This document shows positions 12,012-23,304 of a stretch of DNA of 64,000 bases, one piece after another (position 1 is the stretch's first letter; every line of letters starts with the position of its first letter). Origin of the DNA: Lates calcarifer (taxonomy: Eukaryota; Chordata; Actinopteri; Centropomidae). The position numbers and the translations under genes were made by a program. The stretch lies in contig NC_066844.1 of NCBI RefSeq assembly GCF_001640805.2, positions 5,537,143 through 5,601,142 of the forward strand, in the 5' to 3' direction. The notes beneath the pieces are model-generated. The model saw nothing but the letters and a program-made list of their open reading frames with translations. It was not told the DNA's origin and did no database searches.

Positions 12012-14294
12012 AGTGTGGTGATAGTGGAGTCATTCATGACTGGGAAAACCTAACTTGTTCCAGAGTTGAATGCAAGATTGTTTCCCATATAAGTCGTCTT
12101 CAAAACACAAAGTATTTGATTTAATTTACAGTACGTTTTTTGGTATTGGTACAAATGAAACTACTCATTTGGCTGATCCACACAGGAATAAGCACCAGGA
12201 CATGAAATTACATGCCATAACCTATTTGTTTGTCTGTGCTTAAACTTATTCATTCCATGTCCTCAAGTTAAACATAGCCTTCATTTGAACTGTCTATATA
12301 AAAACATGCAATTAGACAAGGTGCTGCTAAGCAAACTAATGTGCATGCTTGTACACGATTAGAAAAGAACTGTGTCCACCCCAGTAGCCGTGAGTGAGTG
12401 AGTGACCAAAGCTAATCTCTGATATAACAGTGACAGTCAGCGGCACTGTACATGCTCACAAAATAGTTAATGGTTAAGAGGGAATGTTACTGGCATCACA
12501 ACAAAGTAATTCAAAGGAACAAGTGCTTAATGATAACTAGGAAGACAAGAGGAATGAAAGGAGACAGAGTAATCCTCTTAGATGGAGTCAGTTCTATCCA
12601 TGTGTCAGGTTTCTTTTTCCTTGCAATTCCTCAGATCCTAAATAAAAAAGGCAAAAAACAATTTAAGTCTTATCGATTGGTGTCTATGTCACAAAGAGAA
12701 AAGTAAGCACATGAAAACAGTATGTAAACTCTCACAAGTCAGAAAATGCCTCTTTGTTAGTGGGTAAGGTGCCATATGGACAGCAACATGTTCAGCTCCG
12801 TTACCCCAATAAATTGTTGTTGACACTGCCCTCTAGAGATGTGTGATAGTGCATTAGTACTGCAGTCTTTAAACAAGGAAGCATCTTCTCCACTGTCAGT
12901 AGTGAGTGGAGGAAGTGTGGGAGAATCTCTGGCATGGCATTTACATGTTCTTATAAGTTTGAACGAGTACATTTGTGAATCTTCTCTTTTTCACGCTGTT
13001 GTCTTAAGAGGAACAGCTTGTTCAACTCATTGTGCAGTTCAGTGTAGTTGCAGCACTGCATGGTGAGGGTCTAATAATGAGCTGAGTCCATGGACCACCA
13101 AATCGCTACCTGCTAGAAAACAGCTTTCCTGTGGCTCTTGTATAGGTAAAGGTATTACTGGGTCACTGCTGCTCAGATCAATACAAGTTTATGGCCTTGA
13201 TATATTGAGTTGGCTTTGCTGAAAATGGGAAACCAATGGCTTCATTCAAGTGAATTCATATTTTTGGGGAATGGATTTGGCATGCTGGTGGCTGTCTTCC
13301 TGAATAACTTATTGCCTGGGCTTTGAAAAAGAACCCTGAGGACTATTTCACAAAAGGCATGTAGTGCTGCAAACATCACTTCAGAGCAAAAGAGAGTAGC
13401 AAACCAGGCCTAACCTTGCTAAGGTGATGCTGATTAGAATGACATAGCCTGCGGCACTTGTCAAAGTTTTGGAAGTCTCAACAATACTTGTGGCCCCAAC
13501 ACTCTCAAGCACTCCTTGCGATTTTGTAGCCAACAATAATTATAACAACTATAAATTCTAACTCCCATTTATTTAAGTCTTTATCTATTAATCAAATTTG
13601 ACTGATGTAAAAGATGTTCATCTCTGGGACAGCGGGGATATGCTAATTAGACTTTTTACAAAATGTCATTATTACGTTTAAGAATACATGTGGGGCATAA
13701 TATTAATGCAACTGACATTTACAAATAGGCTTTGTGATTTCAGTGACATTACAGGATCATAAAAAGTCATGTGTCAGCCACTTAACATAGGGCTGTACTG
13801 TAGGAACATACAGGTGTCACTCTTGCCAAATACACACTTGCCTGAGTGATCGATGCTCTTGAATGAGACAAATGATCACAGCCACTTTGAAACAGAGGAG
13901 TGACTTTAACCTGCCCGATTAGATTCATTACACAGATAAACATAAAGTTCAAATGCTTGTTTTTGGTTTTAAAATATATTTAATATGATTATTTTCCCTG
14001 GACTTTGAGGAGGATTAGTGCACAACAATACAATATGTAACTATGACACTATGACCAGTGATTTAATCTAAAGTATTAAAGCAAAAGTAAACTGAGTTGA
14101 GGCCCCTTTGCATCTGCAGAATATAGAGTTTCCCTTTTTGTCGTTTGCTGCAAAGAATGAGGTCAGAGAAGCAAAACATTCAATCAGTTCTGATGATTAA
14201 ATAATTGATTGTGTGATAAACTGGACATGCTCCGTCACCTACTTTATGGATACATCTAGATGCAATATAGGCTATGTAGCATAAGGAGCATAAG

Positions 14295-14301
<7 letters not shown>
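11718..14301. other. Unassigned upstream region
   Basis: Apart from the TA/TG microsatellite near 11.97-12.01 kb, no repeat family, exon or RNA gene was recognised. Open frames stay below 80 codons. The last kilobase before the promoter is AT-rich. Confidence 0.5.
11967..12011. repeat. Compound (TA)n(TG)n microsatellite
   Basis: An interrupted TA run passes directly into a TG run of about seven units, the usual form of compound vertebrate microsatellites. Confidence 0.95.

Positions 14302-14328
<27 letters not shown>
14302..14328. repeat. A27 homopolymer
   Basis: Twenty-seven consecutive A residues about 600 bases upstream of the candidate first coding exon. No retrocopied sequence was recognised directly 5' of it, so it is not clearly the tail of a retroposed sequence. 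Confidence 0.9.
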
Positions 14329-14463
14329 TGTTTTTACAAGAAAAAAATCCAACAGATAAATCGGCTTAATGGACAGAATTAGAGGGGTCTGAATCCAGGG
14401 TAGGATTAAGGAAAATTGTGTGAAATAAAAGAGCGGCTGATCAGGAATGACTGTGCGTCTGTC

Positions 14464-14620
14464 TGGGGGGCGGGAGGGAGAGAGGGAAAGGGAGAGAGAG
14501 AGAGAGATAGGGAGGGAGGGAGAGAGAGAGAGCGAGAGCAGTGACTGAGGAACACATTTTCATCCAAACCTCTCCGTTTTTTCCAGAGCCTGTCTCTGCT
14601 CCGCGGCTCAGTGCAGCTCC
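14464..14620 (+). promoter_or_regulatory. Candidate TATA-less promoter: GC box plus GA tract
   Basis: A GC box (ggggcggga, 14467-14475) is followed by about 65 bases of almost pure purine made of GA and GGGA units (to about 14537). After that comes a more CG-rich stretch ('ctctgctccgcggctcagtg'). No TATA box was seen in a suitable place. GC boxes and purine tracts next to a rise in CpG are common at TATA-less vertebrate promoters, and the candidate coding start lies about 380 bases further on. The transcription start would fall somewhere around 14540-14620; this is inferred, not seen. Confidence 0.4.
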
Positions 14621-14919
14621 CTATTGTTTAAACTGGAAGGAGGAAGGAAAAAAAAACAACAAAACATTCGGCTTGTTCTCTTATCGCAGCCAGTTGAGTC
14701 ATTTTTTTTTTTTGATCTGATGCTCGATTTTCGCCGCTCTGAATGCTGTATTCATTGTCAACTTCTCCGATTTCTCCACTTAGACTTGAGCTGCATCATG
14801 AATAGTTTGGGGGCACCTTTCAATCGCATACCTCTGGAATGGTGGGGATTACACAGCCGAAACCCGGAGAGCATGTAAACGCAGATGGAGTTTGGGATTT
14901 ATTGCAAAATAAGGGAAAG
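14621..14919 (+). other. Candidate 5' untranslated region with upstream ATGs
   Basis: This region joins the CpG-richer promoter patch to the putative coding start at 14920. It holds an 84-codon upstream open frame (14624-14878), an ATG at 14839 in frame with the main start, and a 12-codon frame whose stop overlaps the main ATG. Several upstream ATGs would predict weak or regulated translation if the transcript starts upstream of them. No acceptor-like site was strong enough to argue for a spliced leader. Confidence 0.35.
14624..14878 (+). CDS. Upstream open reading frame (uORF)
   Basis: An 84-codon frame lying in the candidate 5' leader and ending 41 bases before the main ATG, out of frame with it. 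It begins with a lysine/arginine-rich stretch and passes through a run of Phe encoded by a T-tract, so the peptide is unlikely to have a conserved function. A second ATG in the same frame lies at 14798. Its likely role, if transcribed, is to lower initiation at the downstream start. It could equally lie partly outside the mRNA. Confidence 0.25.
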   Translation: MFKLEGGRKKKQQNIRLVLLSQPVESFFFFDLMLDFRRSECCIHCQLLRFLHLDLSCIMNSLGAPFNRIPLEWWGLHSRNPESM

Positions 14920-14923
14920 ATGA
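14885..14923 (+). CDS. Short uORF whose stop overlaps the main start (ATGA)
   Basis: The frame encodes MEFGIYCKIRER. Its stop codon TGA (14921-14923) shares two bases with the candidate main ATG (14920-14922), giving the arrangement ATGA. Ribosomes ending this peptide would stop exactly at the main start, which is the geometry for termination-coupled re-initiation or for regulated blocking of the main frame. It is directly visible in the sequence; its function is inferred and depends on the mRNA beginning upstream. Confidence 0.35.
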   Translation: MEFGIYCKIRER

Positions 14924-14977
14924 CCGTCTTCTCATTGTGCTTGCTCTTGTGCGCAGATCTACTGGATTTAGCCGTCG
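14920..14977 (+). CDS. Candidate first coding exon, signal-peptide start (partial gene)
   Basis: The frame MTVFSLCLLLCADLLDLAV plus one base ends at a strong donor, CG|GTAAGT, at 14977/14978, leaving a phase-1 junction. The peptide is mostly hydrophobic, with a Cys/Leu core typical of a secretory signal, although it has no basic residue before the core and two Asp residues inside it. The ATG has A at -3. Genomic reading continues to a stop at 15030 if not spliced. An in-frame ATG at 14839 would add 27 residues; 14920 is preferred because it places the hydrophobic segment at the N terminus. No second exon was found up to 64000, so intron 1 would exceed 49 kb. Such structures are typical of neural receptors and adhesion proteins. 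The start MxVF, and a phase-1 junction that could supply the Asp of the DSIIHIG motif in exon 2, suggest a delta glutamate receptor (GRID family). That identification is weak, and immunoglobulin-type adhesion genes are alternatives. Confidence 0.4.
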
Positions 14978-15742
14978 GTAAGTCTGACCCTGTCCTATCA
15001 TTTTCACGCAGTGACGGAAACCTCTCGTAGTCCTCCGATCTGGGGTCTAACAATAGCCGAACTGTCAATGAGTTGAGTGATTTCATATGTGACAGTGTAA
15101 TACTAAGTAGCCATTAACAGGACAGCCGGATGGAGGCGTTCGGTGCCATGCTTGCCTCATGCCAACTTTCCCCCCCTATGCTAACCAAGTCGTGGAAGAG
15201 CAGAGAAATCAGTGAATAATGGTCGGATTCAGTACAGGCTGCACAATACGTGATGTCGGTGTGCTCAAAGGAAATGCAAGAAAGAGGGGTAGCAGGAGGC
15301 CTAGTTATGTGTTAAGTCTTCATTCATCTGCATCGACTATCACGACCAGCATGCATGACAGCACCTACTTCTGAGCACCACACACAACTAAACCATGCTG
15401 AAAGCGCACTGCTCCTCGGCGTCCCCTGGTCATCGTAGATTCCCCCACCCCCTCCACTGCACATCAGATAGCGCCCGAGCTCAACAGATATTAAAGTTGT
15501 TGCCTTGAAAAACATTAAAGTGCGTTTTTTTATGCAGATTTCTGCCTTCAGCACGCTCTGCTCTGCACAGCGGTGGCATCAGTGTCGCGTGTTTTCTCTC
15601 TATCCTGCGTTGACGTGTTAAGATGTTACAGGATGAAAACACAGCAACATTGATCATTTTTCATGAAGGCGGTTTCTGGATTTGAACCAAATATATATTC
15701 TTAAGAATTATTAGGCTGTCCTCTGTGATTGTCTTTTCTTTC
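14978..15742. other. First part of presumed intron 1, CpG-richer
   Basis: For about 600 bases after the donor, CpG dinucleotides are more frequent than in the rest of the window (for example near 15060, 15140, 15420 and 15580). This is consistent with the downstream shoulder of a CpG-rich promoter region. No repeat or exon was seen. Confidence 0.4.
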
Positions 15743-15769
15743 TTTTTTTTGGGGGGGGGGGGGGGGCGG
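15743..15769 (+). repeat. T8-G16 homopolymer tract
   Basis: Eight T residues are followed by sixteen G residues, then CGG. A G run of this length is unusual in AT-rich fish DNA, and it can form a G-quadruplex on the + strand, the presumed sense strand. It lies about 770 bases into the presumed first intron. Homopolymer lengths of this kind are also prone to sequencing error. Confidence 0.85.
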
Positions 15770-17754
15770 TGCAGATGGGACCGGGAGATTTTGTGCTGCA
15801 ATTTAGGGAAAGCCACAATTATTCAAATATTTGTAACAGATAAGGACCTGGCAGCAGTAATTTCAGCATATTCCCTTGCTGTTACGATATTGCTTGTCCT
15901 CACATAATGGTCCCTATGGCATATAGCAGGGGCATTTTGTTCTCCACATGGTGTCATACATCATTAAGAGCTTGCATTACTGCATTGCAAGCACTTGATT
16001 CCATTTCTGAGAAATGTAGAAAGAGTCTGTACACAGCTGCTTCTCATTCTGCAGGAGTTAGGCTCATACTGCACTGCACTGGTAACACTGGTGTTTGAAA
16101 GACTTCAGATGAGAGTTCACTCCTGGCTACAACATCAGAGTAGCACGCTTTACAAACTAACCTGTTAACCCTTGTCTGTTAGCTGAGGATTTTGTTGTTT
16201 TGAAGTGTTTTTGACCTTCGCTGACCCATATAGGAAATCATTATGTCAGTTGGGCTTAACATAAGGTTAAGTTATAAAATGCCTCTGGGTCAGCCTGCTC
16301 CGATGATGCTGAGCTGCACACTGGCCTTGCACTATGTAAAGGTCTGCCTCTGTAATGCAGTCATGCTCATCTGAAATGTTCACAATAGCTTAGATTACTC
16401 TGGTTTCATTACATATTACAGTTGAGTGACTGTGAGATCTTTAGTTAACATTGATCACCCTGTAAACAAGTAGTGAAAGGTAGAATTTAACAAATCAGTT
16501 GGCAGGATTTGAATTGTAGTGACTTATGCTCGGACTGCACGGTTCTTGCTGGCTTCTGTTGCCACTACTGTTTAAACCAAAATAGATTTATGCTGTGATA
16601 GACTTTAGAATGTCACCTTTATTGTCTGTTTTTTTTTCCCCAGGCGGTTTTCTTTATATAAACTGATGTCTGCTGTCTTCTGGATATCACACTCGATTCA
16701 TGCCAGTATACAATTTCCCTATGTGGTTGTGTGTATGTGTGTGTGTGTGTTTTTTTAGGTTTTTTTTTTTTTTTTTTTGGGTTTTTCTATTCCAATGTGT
16801 GCACAAGTGTCTTAAGATAGATTTTGTTTCTCAAAGAGAGGGCCTGTGGTCAGCGACTCCACTCTCATCTCTATCTTGAAATGTCATACATTTTTATTTT
16901 CCCCAACAGTTTCTTCTTTCTTGTCAGCAATTTTTTGAAACATGATGCACAGTATCTCATTTTAGAGTGAAACTCTTTTTCTCCTCTCAGTTAACTTGCA
17001 GCCCATGCGCCATCGCTGTCTGCCAGATGTGTTCCCCTTTTAGAAACTTCAGCACAGCTCCCTGCTTATTGCATCTGTGCTTACAAGCTAGCCTCAGCTA
17101 AGTGAAATTCAGTGGTTCAGGATTTATGTTTGGCTATTAAGCATGTCACAGCAGCAGTGTTTCAAGAACAAGCTACATATTCAGTGACTGTGTGCTTAGT
17201 GCCTCTCCTGGAGTAACTTTGCATAAATTGGTGTTTGCCCAACACAAATGTGTGCTAAGGAATTGTACCTGTATCTTTTCCTAAATTGCTGCCACAGTTG
17301 TATGTCCATGTTCACAACATGTAGCTGTGTCTTCAACCTGCAATGCACTTGTCACATGTGATTGACTTTTGCAGCATCAGTGCAGACACACCATGAGGAT
17401 TGATCTCACTAGAGTGCTTACCCTGCAGGTCAAACATACATATAGGAATCAAATCCAATCTAGGAGAGCTGAGCTGCAGAGGCTCCTGAACTGGAAAGGA
17501 CTACTTCATATTTTTTTACCTAGGCTGGGAGTACTGACTTCCTGAGTTCATTGCTGGTTGTCAGGCAACTTTGTGGTGACAACAAGATTTAGGCAACCAA
17601 GAAATAGTCTGGCACATCACCTCAACTGACTTTGGATTTTTACAGATTAAACAAACAAGATATGTTATTTAGTGGACATTAGTTCCCTTTGGAAAGAGTC
17701 TTTTGAGAAGATAAGTCTACAGTCTACTGGCTGTAGCTTTATACTGTGTGTACA
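15770..17754. other. Presumed intron 1, unassigned
   Basis: No exon or repeat family was recognised apart from the TG and T runs at 16727-16778. Open frames are under 65 codons. Confidence 0.45.
16727..16778. repeat. (TG)n followed by poly-T
   Basis: About twelve TG units with one interruption, then T-rich sequence ending in an unbroken run of about 19 T residues. Although a T run followed by AG can mimic a splice acceptor, no open frame continues from the AG at about 16757. Confidence 0.9.
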
Positions 17755-17890
17755 CCACAAGGTGCCCCAGTTGCCTAATGGTTAATGCCAATATCACATA
17801 ACTACATCTTCCACTTTCATAATCTTTGCACCCCAGCAACAACATAAAACATATAAGTGCACATTAACAATTTAGCAAACCAATATCAAT
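17755..17890 (+). repeat. Possible decayed tRNA-derived SINE head
   Basis: The sequence 'ggtgccccagttgcctaatg' followed by 'gttaatgcc' resembles the A-box region of a teleost tRNA-derived SINE whose consensus begins with a 'ggtgcc...cctagtggttaa' block. A decayed 'ctttgca' box about 50 bases downstream fits the end of the tRNA-like part. The B box is not recognisable. The call is therefore tentative. Confidence 0.35.
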
Positions 17891-20800
17891 CCACTGTGGA
17901 TGTGACTTAATGTTTGCTATTCTCTTCTAAGCTATACTACCACCATCACACACTCACAGTTTCATAGTAAATTGCAGAGAAAGGTGACTACTTGAAAAGC
18001 AGAGACAAAGAAATACAAAAAGAAAGTACAGAAGACATGAAGGATGATGTAATTAAAATGAACGCATGACACTTATGGTTGACAACTGTAGTGACTGTGT
18101 GTCTTGAAACTGAAGTATACAAAAAATGTGGGGCAGATGATCTATTGGTCCAACTTCATCCCAACTAAATGATCACAATTGCTCACTTGCAACTACTTGC
18201 TGCTGTTCAAGAGATAGTTTACAGTTCACTGTTGATTTATGACTTCTTGTTGGGGAGAAATTAATATGAGACATCCTAGAATTTAATTGTGCAAACAGTG
18301 TTCTCCTTCTGGGTTTCAGTTAGAAGGGATGAGCTGCTTTTCTCTGCAGTCCCACTTGTGATTTTGCGCAAGAGGGGTGTGTGTATTTACATTAGTGCTG
18401 TGTAATGTAGCTTCATGGAATGTTCTTTAGTCCTTACAGGCTTCACCTCCACTACCTCCAGGAAAAAAAACTTTCTAATAATACTTTGCACACAGTTGTT
18501 TTACTGTGTATTACAGTTCTATTTAGGGAAGAACAGACTTGCTTCACAGAGCTTCACAGAGATTTCTTTAAGAGATTAAGAACTATAGATAAGAGTGTTC
18601 AGAAGTTAAATTGAAATTATTAAAAAAAAATTTAAATTGCAGCTTTTTGAAGCTTTTTCTTCTCTGGCAGGAGCAGTTGGCTTAGTTTTTCCACAACTCT
18701 AGCTTGGATAATTTTCTAATATCAGTCCTCACTAATAGAAATCAGAGTATCTCTAATGCTGCATCACATTTCTTTTTTGTTTTTTTAGAGCAAGCTGTGG
18801 ATGAAGTGTCTTACACAGTGATATTAGACATGTCCTTCTCCACAATTATCACTGAGAATGATGCTTTTCTTGAAAGCTACATGAGTAATATACCCCTTTT
18901 GCTTACTCTCACGTAACCTGACAATTTGCTCTCCAGTGCAAACAGTTATTGCAGTGAATAGAATAAAATATTTTTTGTGCAATTCCTGCATGTCTGAGGG
19001 TAAATGCAAATGACAGGGGGGAACTGCTTTAGGTTCAGGTCTGAACAGCTGCATACGGGTTCAAAGAGCAATGCGGTAAAGGTACAAGGTGCTCTGATTT
19101 TATGTAGATCATGAAATGGGACAGACAGGCTCTGGTGATTTGATACCAGTAGAATCTGGTAGGACTATTACAAGGATAAGGAGTAAAATAATCAACCTTC
19201 ATGGACTCATGTTCACCAGGTCAAAGGTCAAAGGGATACTGAGCATTATGGAAAACAGACTTATACAACACTGTCCAACACGCTGCTGCAGCTGTTAGAG
19301 TTATTGCAGTTAGAAATGCAGACAAAGGCTAAGTATAGAAATATATCAATGATATACAGCTACAGGTGGTTGGCTGTAAAATTAAAGGGTGGCACTCAAC
19401 TAAACCTGACACAACATGGCATGCCTGCTAGAGACTTGCTGTATGCTTTAATCAGACACAGGTTGAAAACAGTGTTTCATATCATATATTATTTTAAACC
19501 CCTCTTCACCTGCTGAATAAAGTGTATGAGAAAATGTCTTGCCTCCCACCACCTGCATTGTATTGTAAGCTGGCTTGTAGATTGTGGATCATAACAGTAC
19601 TGACAGATTTAACAGGCACTGGATCTCTGTTAGATCTGATGGTTTCCGGTACACTGTGTGTTGTCTGCTACTGATGGCTAGTCTTCACTCACAGGAAGTG
19701 AGAAGTGACATTGGCTGGAAAATAGTTTGTGGTTATGCCACTATCTAACAATCACCAGGATTTGCATCAGCACTGCAGCTTTCAGCTGTTATATAATATG
19801 ATTATGCACAGATTAGGAGCTGTCTTCATTGTTTTGTTTTGCTGTAGTTTGTTTGGTCAGTCATTGTAACTGTTAAAATAAATGTATACATGCACTCTTC
19901 TTTAGGGACCAGCTTATAGTACGTGCTCCTGTTGGCAGGAGAATACTTACAGTGACGATCACTATAAAACTACAATACAGCCGTTTGATTTATTTACTGA
20001 TTTATTGCACATGACTCATTTATAGCCTATTTTTGGTTCACCTAGAACAATCAGGGCTCAATATACAGTGCAGGACTATTGAGATAGATTTACCATTTAA
20101 AATCACACTATCCTTTGTGGCTGATAGAACCCCATTTGTCTTAAAACTCTATTATGTATTCAACTGATATCTCTGATGCGACAGTGGGACTGCTATTCCA
20201 CACAATGAGATTTTTGCAATTTGTATTAAAATATAGCATTAATTGCTTTCAGTTGGCAACTTAATCACAAAACACAAGTGTAGCTCCCTTGGATCTGATG
20301 ACATGCAACGCAAAACTGATTTACATCTCTGGTTGACCTCTTGCACTCATTTAGAGGACGTTGACCAAATTAGGGGGAGCAATATTATGCAAAGGTGGCA
20401 TCTAATAGCCTCTGTGAAAAGAAAAAAAATTACAGAATCAAGAGTAGCGTTTTAGCTTCTGTAATGTGACATATTTCTGAGTGAAACAGAACATAAGGAA
20501 GAGACATATTTACAAGAGGGATTTAATTAAATGAATTCAATTTCATTGGATTGCACAGAGGTGGGTGTGGCTTAGGGAGCACAAAACAATATGGAGCTGT
20601 AGGAGTGTTGGCTTTAGCCAGACTATCCTTCACCTTAGATCAGGAGGAGACAACAAGGGAGACATGAATATGTTGTATCACCACTACCCTCTTGGAAATG
20701 TAACAATGTTTTTACCACCTGACATCCAAACACACATGTGACTTACATACTCTGCTAGCAACTACTACTCACAGCTGATGTCATGATTGAGTTAAGGCAC

Positions 20801-23286
20801 GTTAGCAAATTGCAAATCATTGGATAACTTTGAATTTTTTGATACGCACTGTTCAGAAAATGTTTGACATACATTTGACAGAAACCAAGAGGTTCCAGAG
20901 AAAGAAACATAAGGACACATTATCAGAACTCAAACTTAGTCATTGAGATAGTTCTGGTTTGTCTGGTCAGATTTTGAAAACTTTGTCACTAAGACTTCTG
21001 TTAAAATCTCAGCTCAGTGGAAATGAATGGTATTTTGTCCATCTTAGCTACAATTCACATTGTTTCTCTACCATGTGTAGAGAAAAATACAAAAATCTGT
21101 TCACAGCCAGGTCTGATTTCTTAATATGATTATAAAAATATTCGAGCACAAAACATTCTATTCACCTACACTGTTGTGTTGGTAGAAGTCCTAGCGGTGA
21201 ATTTTTTTTTGTGTGAAAATCACATTGTGCTGTTTCATAGAGGGACTGTATAAACTTGTTATGCTATTATGTAACAATTCTGAGCATTAGCACACATGCC
21301 AGCTATCTGCTTTCCTGGTAAATGTGTGAAACAAAATCATCTTTTTTACATTTTGGATGAGCTTAAGTGTGGTGTTTGCAGTGAACCAGTCACCAGAAAG
21401 CCATTAACATGTTTTATTAACAGCTAGTATCTTCAGCTATGGGGTTTGCATGTAAAATGACTTGTTGCCTGGTAGCCTCAGGCCCTAGGGGTCGACTGCA
21501 GGGTGTATATCTCCCACAATGCACAAGATGCAACAGAATCTGTAACCATCATGACAAGTCTATCCTCCCCCACTGCCACCGCAGCTTGCCACCTCTTGTT
21601 AAGAGGAAGAATCATGGAAAATGTTCTGAGAATTAAACTTTGTTTTGCCTATGATTAAAATACATTTACGTTCTCAAGCAGTGATGCTCCAAATGATCAA
21701 GTAAGTGATTAGCAGAGACAAGTGAAGGCTTGGGACAAGGAAGTTCAAACAGCACAGTAACTTTCCTTTCTGCCCCTGAAGTCCTTCACACGCAGATGTA
21801 GGCTGGCTCGCTGATGTCTTTGGCTTGCGTGGGAGTTTGAAGCAACTCTGATTCCCTCAGCAGCTGGTGGTTTGCAGAGATAGAGAAAAGAGCAGAGAAG
21901 CTTTGCTCAGAAAGGTCTCCCCAGACGGGCTACTGAGAGAAAGTATACCATTCCTGTCTGTGATCTGCAGTGAGCAATAGAGTGTTGTCAAATAGTGTCA
22001 TATGTTTCCTTACCAGAGCCGTTTCATGGATATATCATTTTAATATCATAACATTATTCTTCTGAAATTAGCAGCCAGCATAAGCAGGGATTTCTTGACA
22101 GGCTTTATCAGCAGTTTTACTGTATTCTCCCTTCACTGTTTCCTACATCCTAATGTGGATTATGCGATTTTGCTTATCGTGTTCAAACATGGCTGCTGAG
22201 TAATAACAATTGCTCTGCCACTGTGTCCTAACATTAGCCTCCTTATTAAAGACTTTGAGAAGTGCCTTGTATACTATACATGACACTTATCTCTGCATTC
22301 ATGGTTCATCAGGGGGGCTTAAGCTTCCAGGAGTAACACTGATCTGCAAAGATGATTTTTCATATACCAACATTCTTATTGAAATTTGCTTTCTTTTTGC
22401 AAGCGGTGAGCATTTTTGAAGGAATGGAATTATTCAACATCATTTTGACCTCAGTTTGAAAAGATAAAACACTGTCTGCCCTTGAGTTTTTCTGTTTTAG
22501 CATACCGTATGTACAGTACATCAAGGTTATGGGTCAGCATGACTTGCATTAGCAGTGAAATATATCAAATCTGAGATAAGATCAGAGATAATGTATTTTG
22601 TCTGCTTACTGGAAAGGGGTAAAAGACTGTTGTAAGATCAGGCAAACTAACTGGACATAACAGTTGATGAATATTCGGTCAAAATATGTCTCTTTAGTGA
22701 GTATTAATGTACCTCTCCATTTATATAGAATTATGTGGGGAGATTTTATTGAACATCTCCTTTAATTGCTTGTAATATTAATGTATGTAAGCCTTGTATC
22801 TTTTCTATATTAACTCTTGACAGTTACTTTCATCCATTCTTAAAGATAAACAATCATTTAATCTAAAAGGCTAGATTACTACTCTGAGTTTAAAGCCCCT
22901 TTTTAAACGTCCATATATCTCAGTGTGTAGTAAATGTAAATATCCCAAATCGCTGCCTTTTCAGTTTAATTCTTCCGTTTCGTATGTCTAGAGCTGTCCA
23001 AAGCCATCTTCAAGGCAGTGAATGCAGCATCGCAAAGGTTTCATGAAAAGTCCAGATTAGGCATGAAAAAAGAGAAGAGATGGGAAAGGAAAGAAAAAAG
23101 CTCTAATCTGCACATTGACGTCACTCTGGATGGGCTGAAGCTGTGCAGATGGGAGTAAGGGAGGATTGTGTGGGTTACGCATCTTATGACAACAGATTAT
23201 TTCCTTTTATGCACGCTGACTTCCTACATACAAGCCACAGGGAGACTTTCATTCTTCGGGACAGCGTCCCTACATTTTCTATCACC

Positions 23287-23304
23287 AAAAAAAAAAAAAA
23301 AAAA
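23287..23304. repeat. A18 homopolymer
   Basis: Eighteen consecutive A residues. The flanks show no retrotransposed gene or SINE body that I recognise. Confidence 0.85.

Noticed and set aside
16750..16800. Poly-T tract with AG that could act as a splice acceptor
   Set aside because: No open frame in the required phase follows and the tract is part of a TG/T simple repeat.
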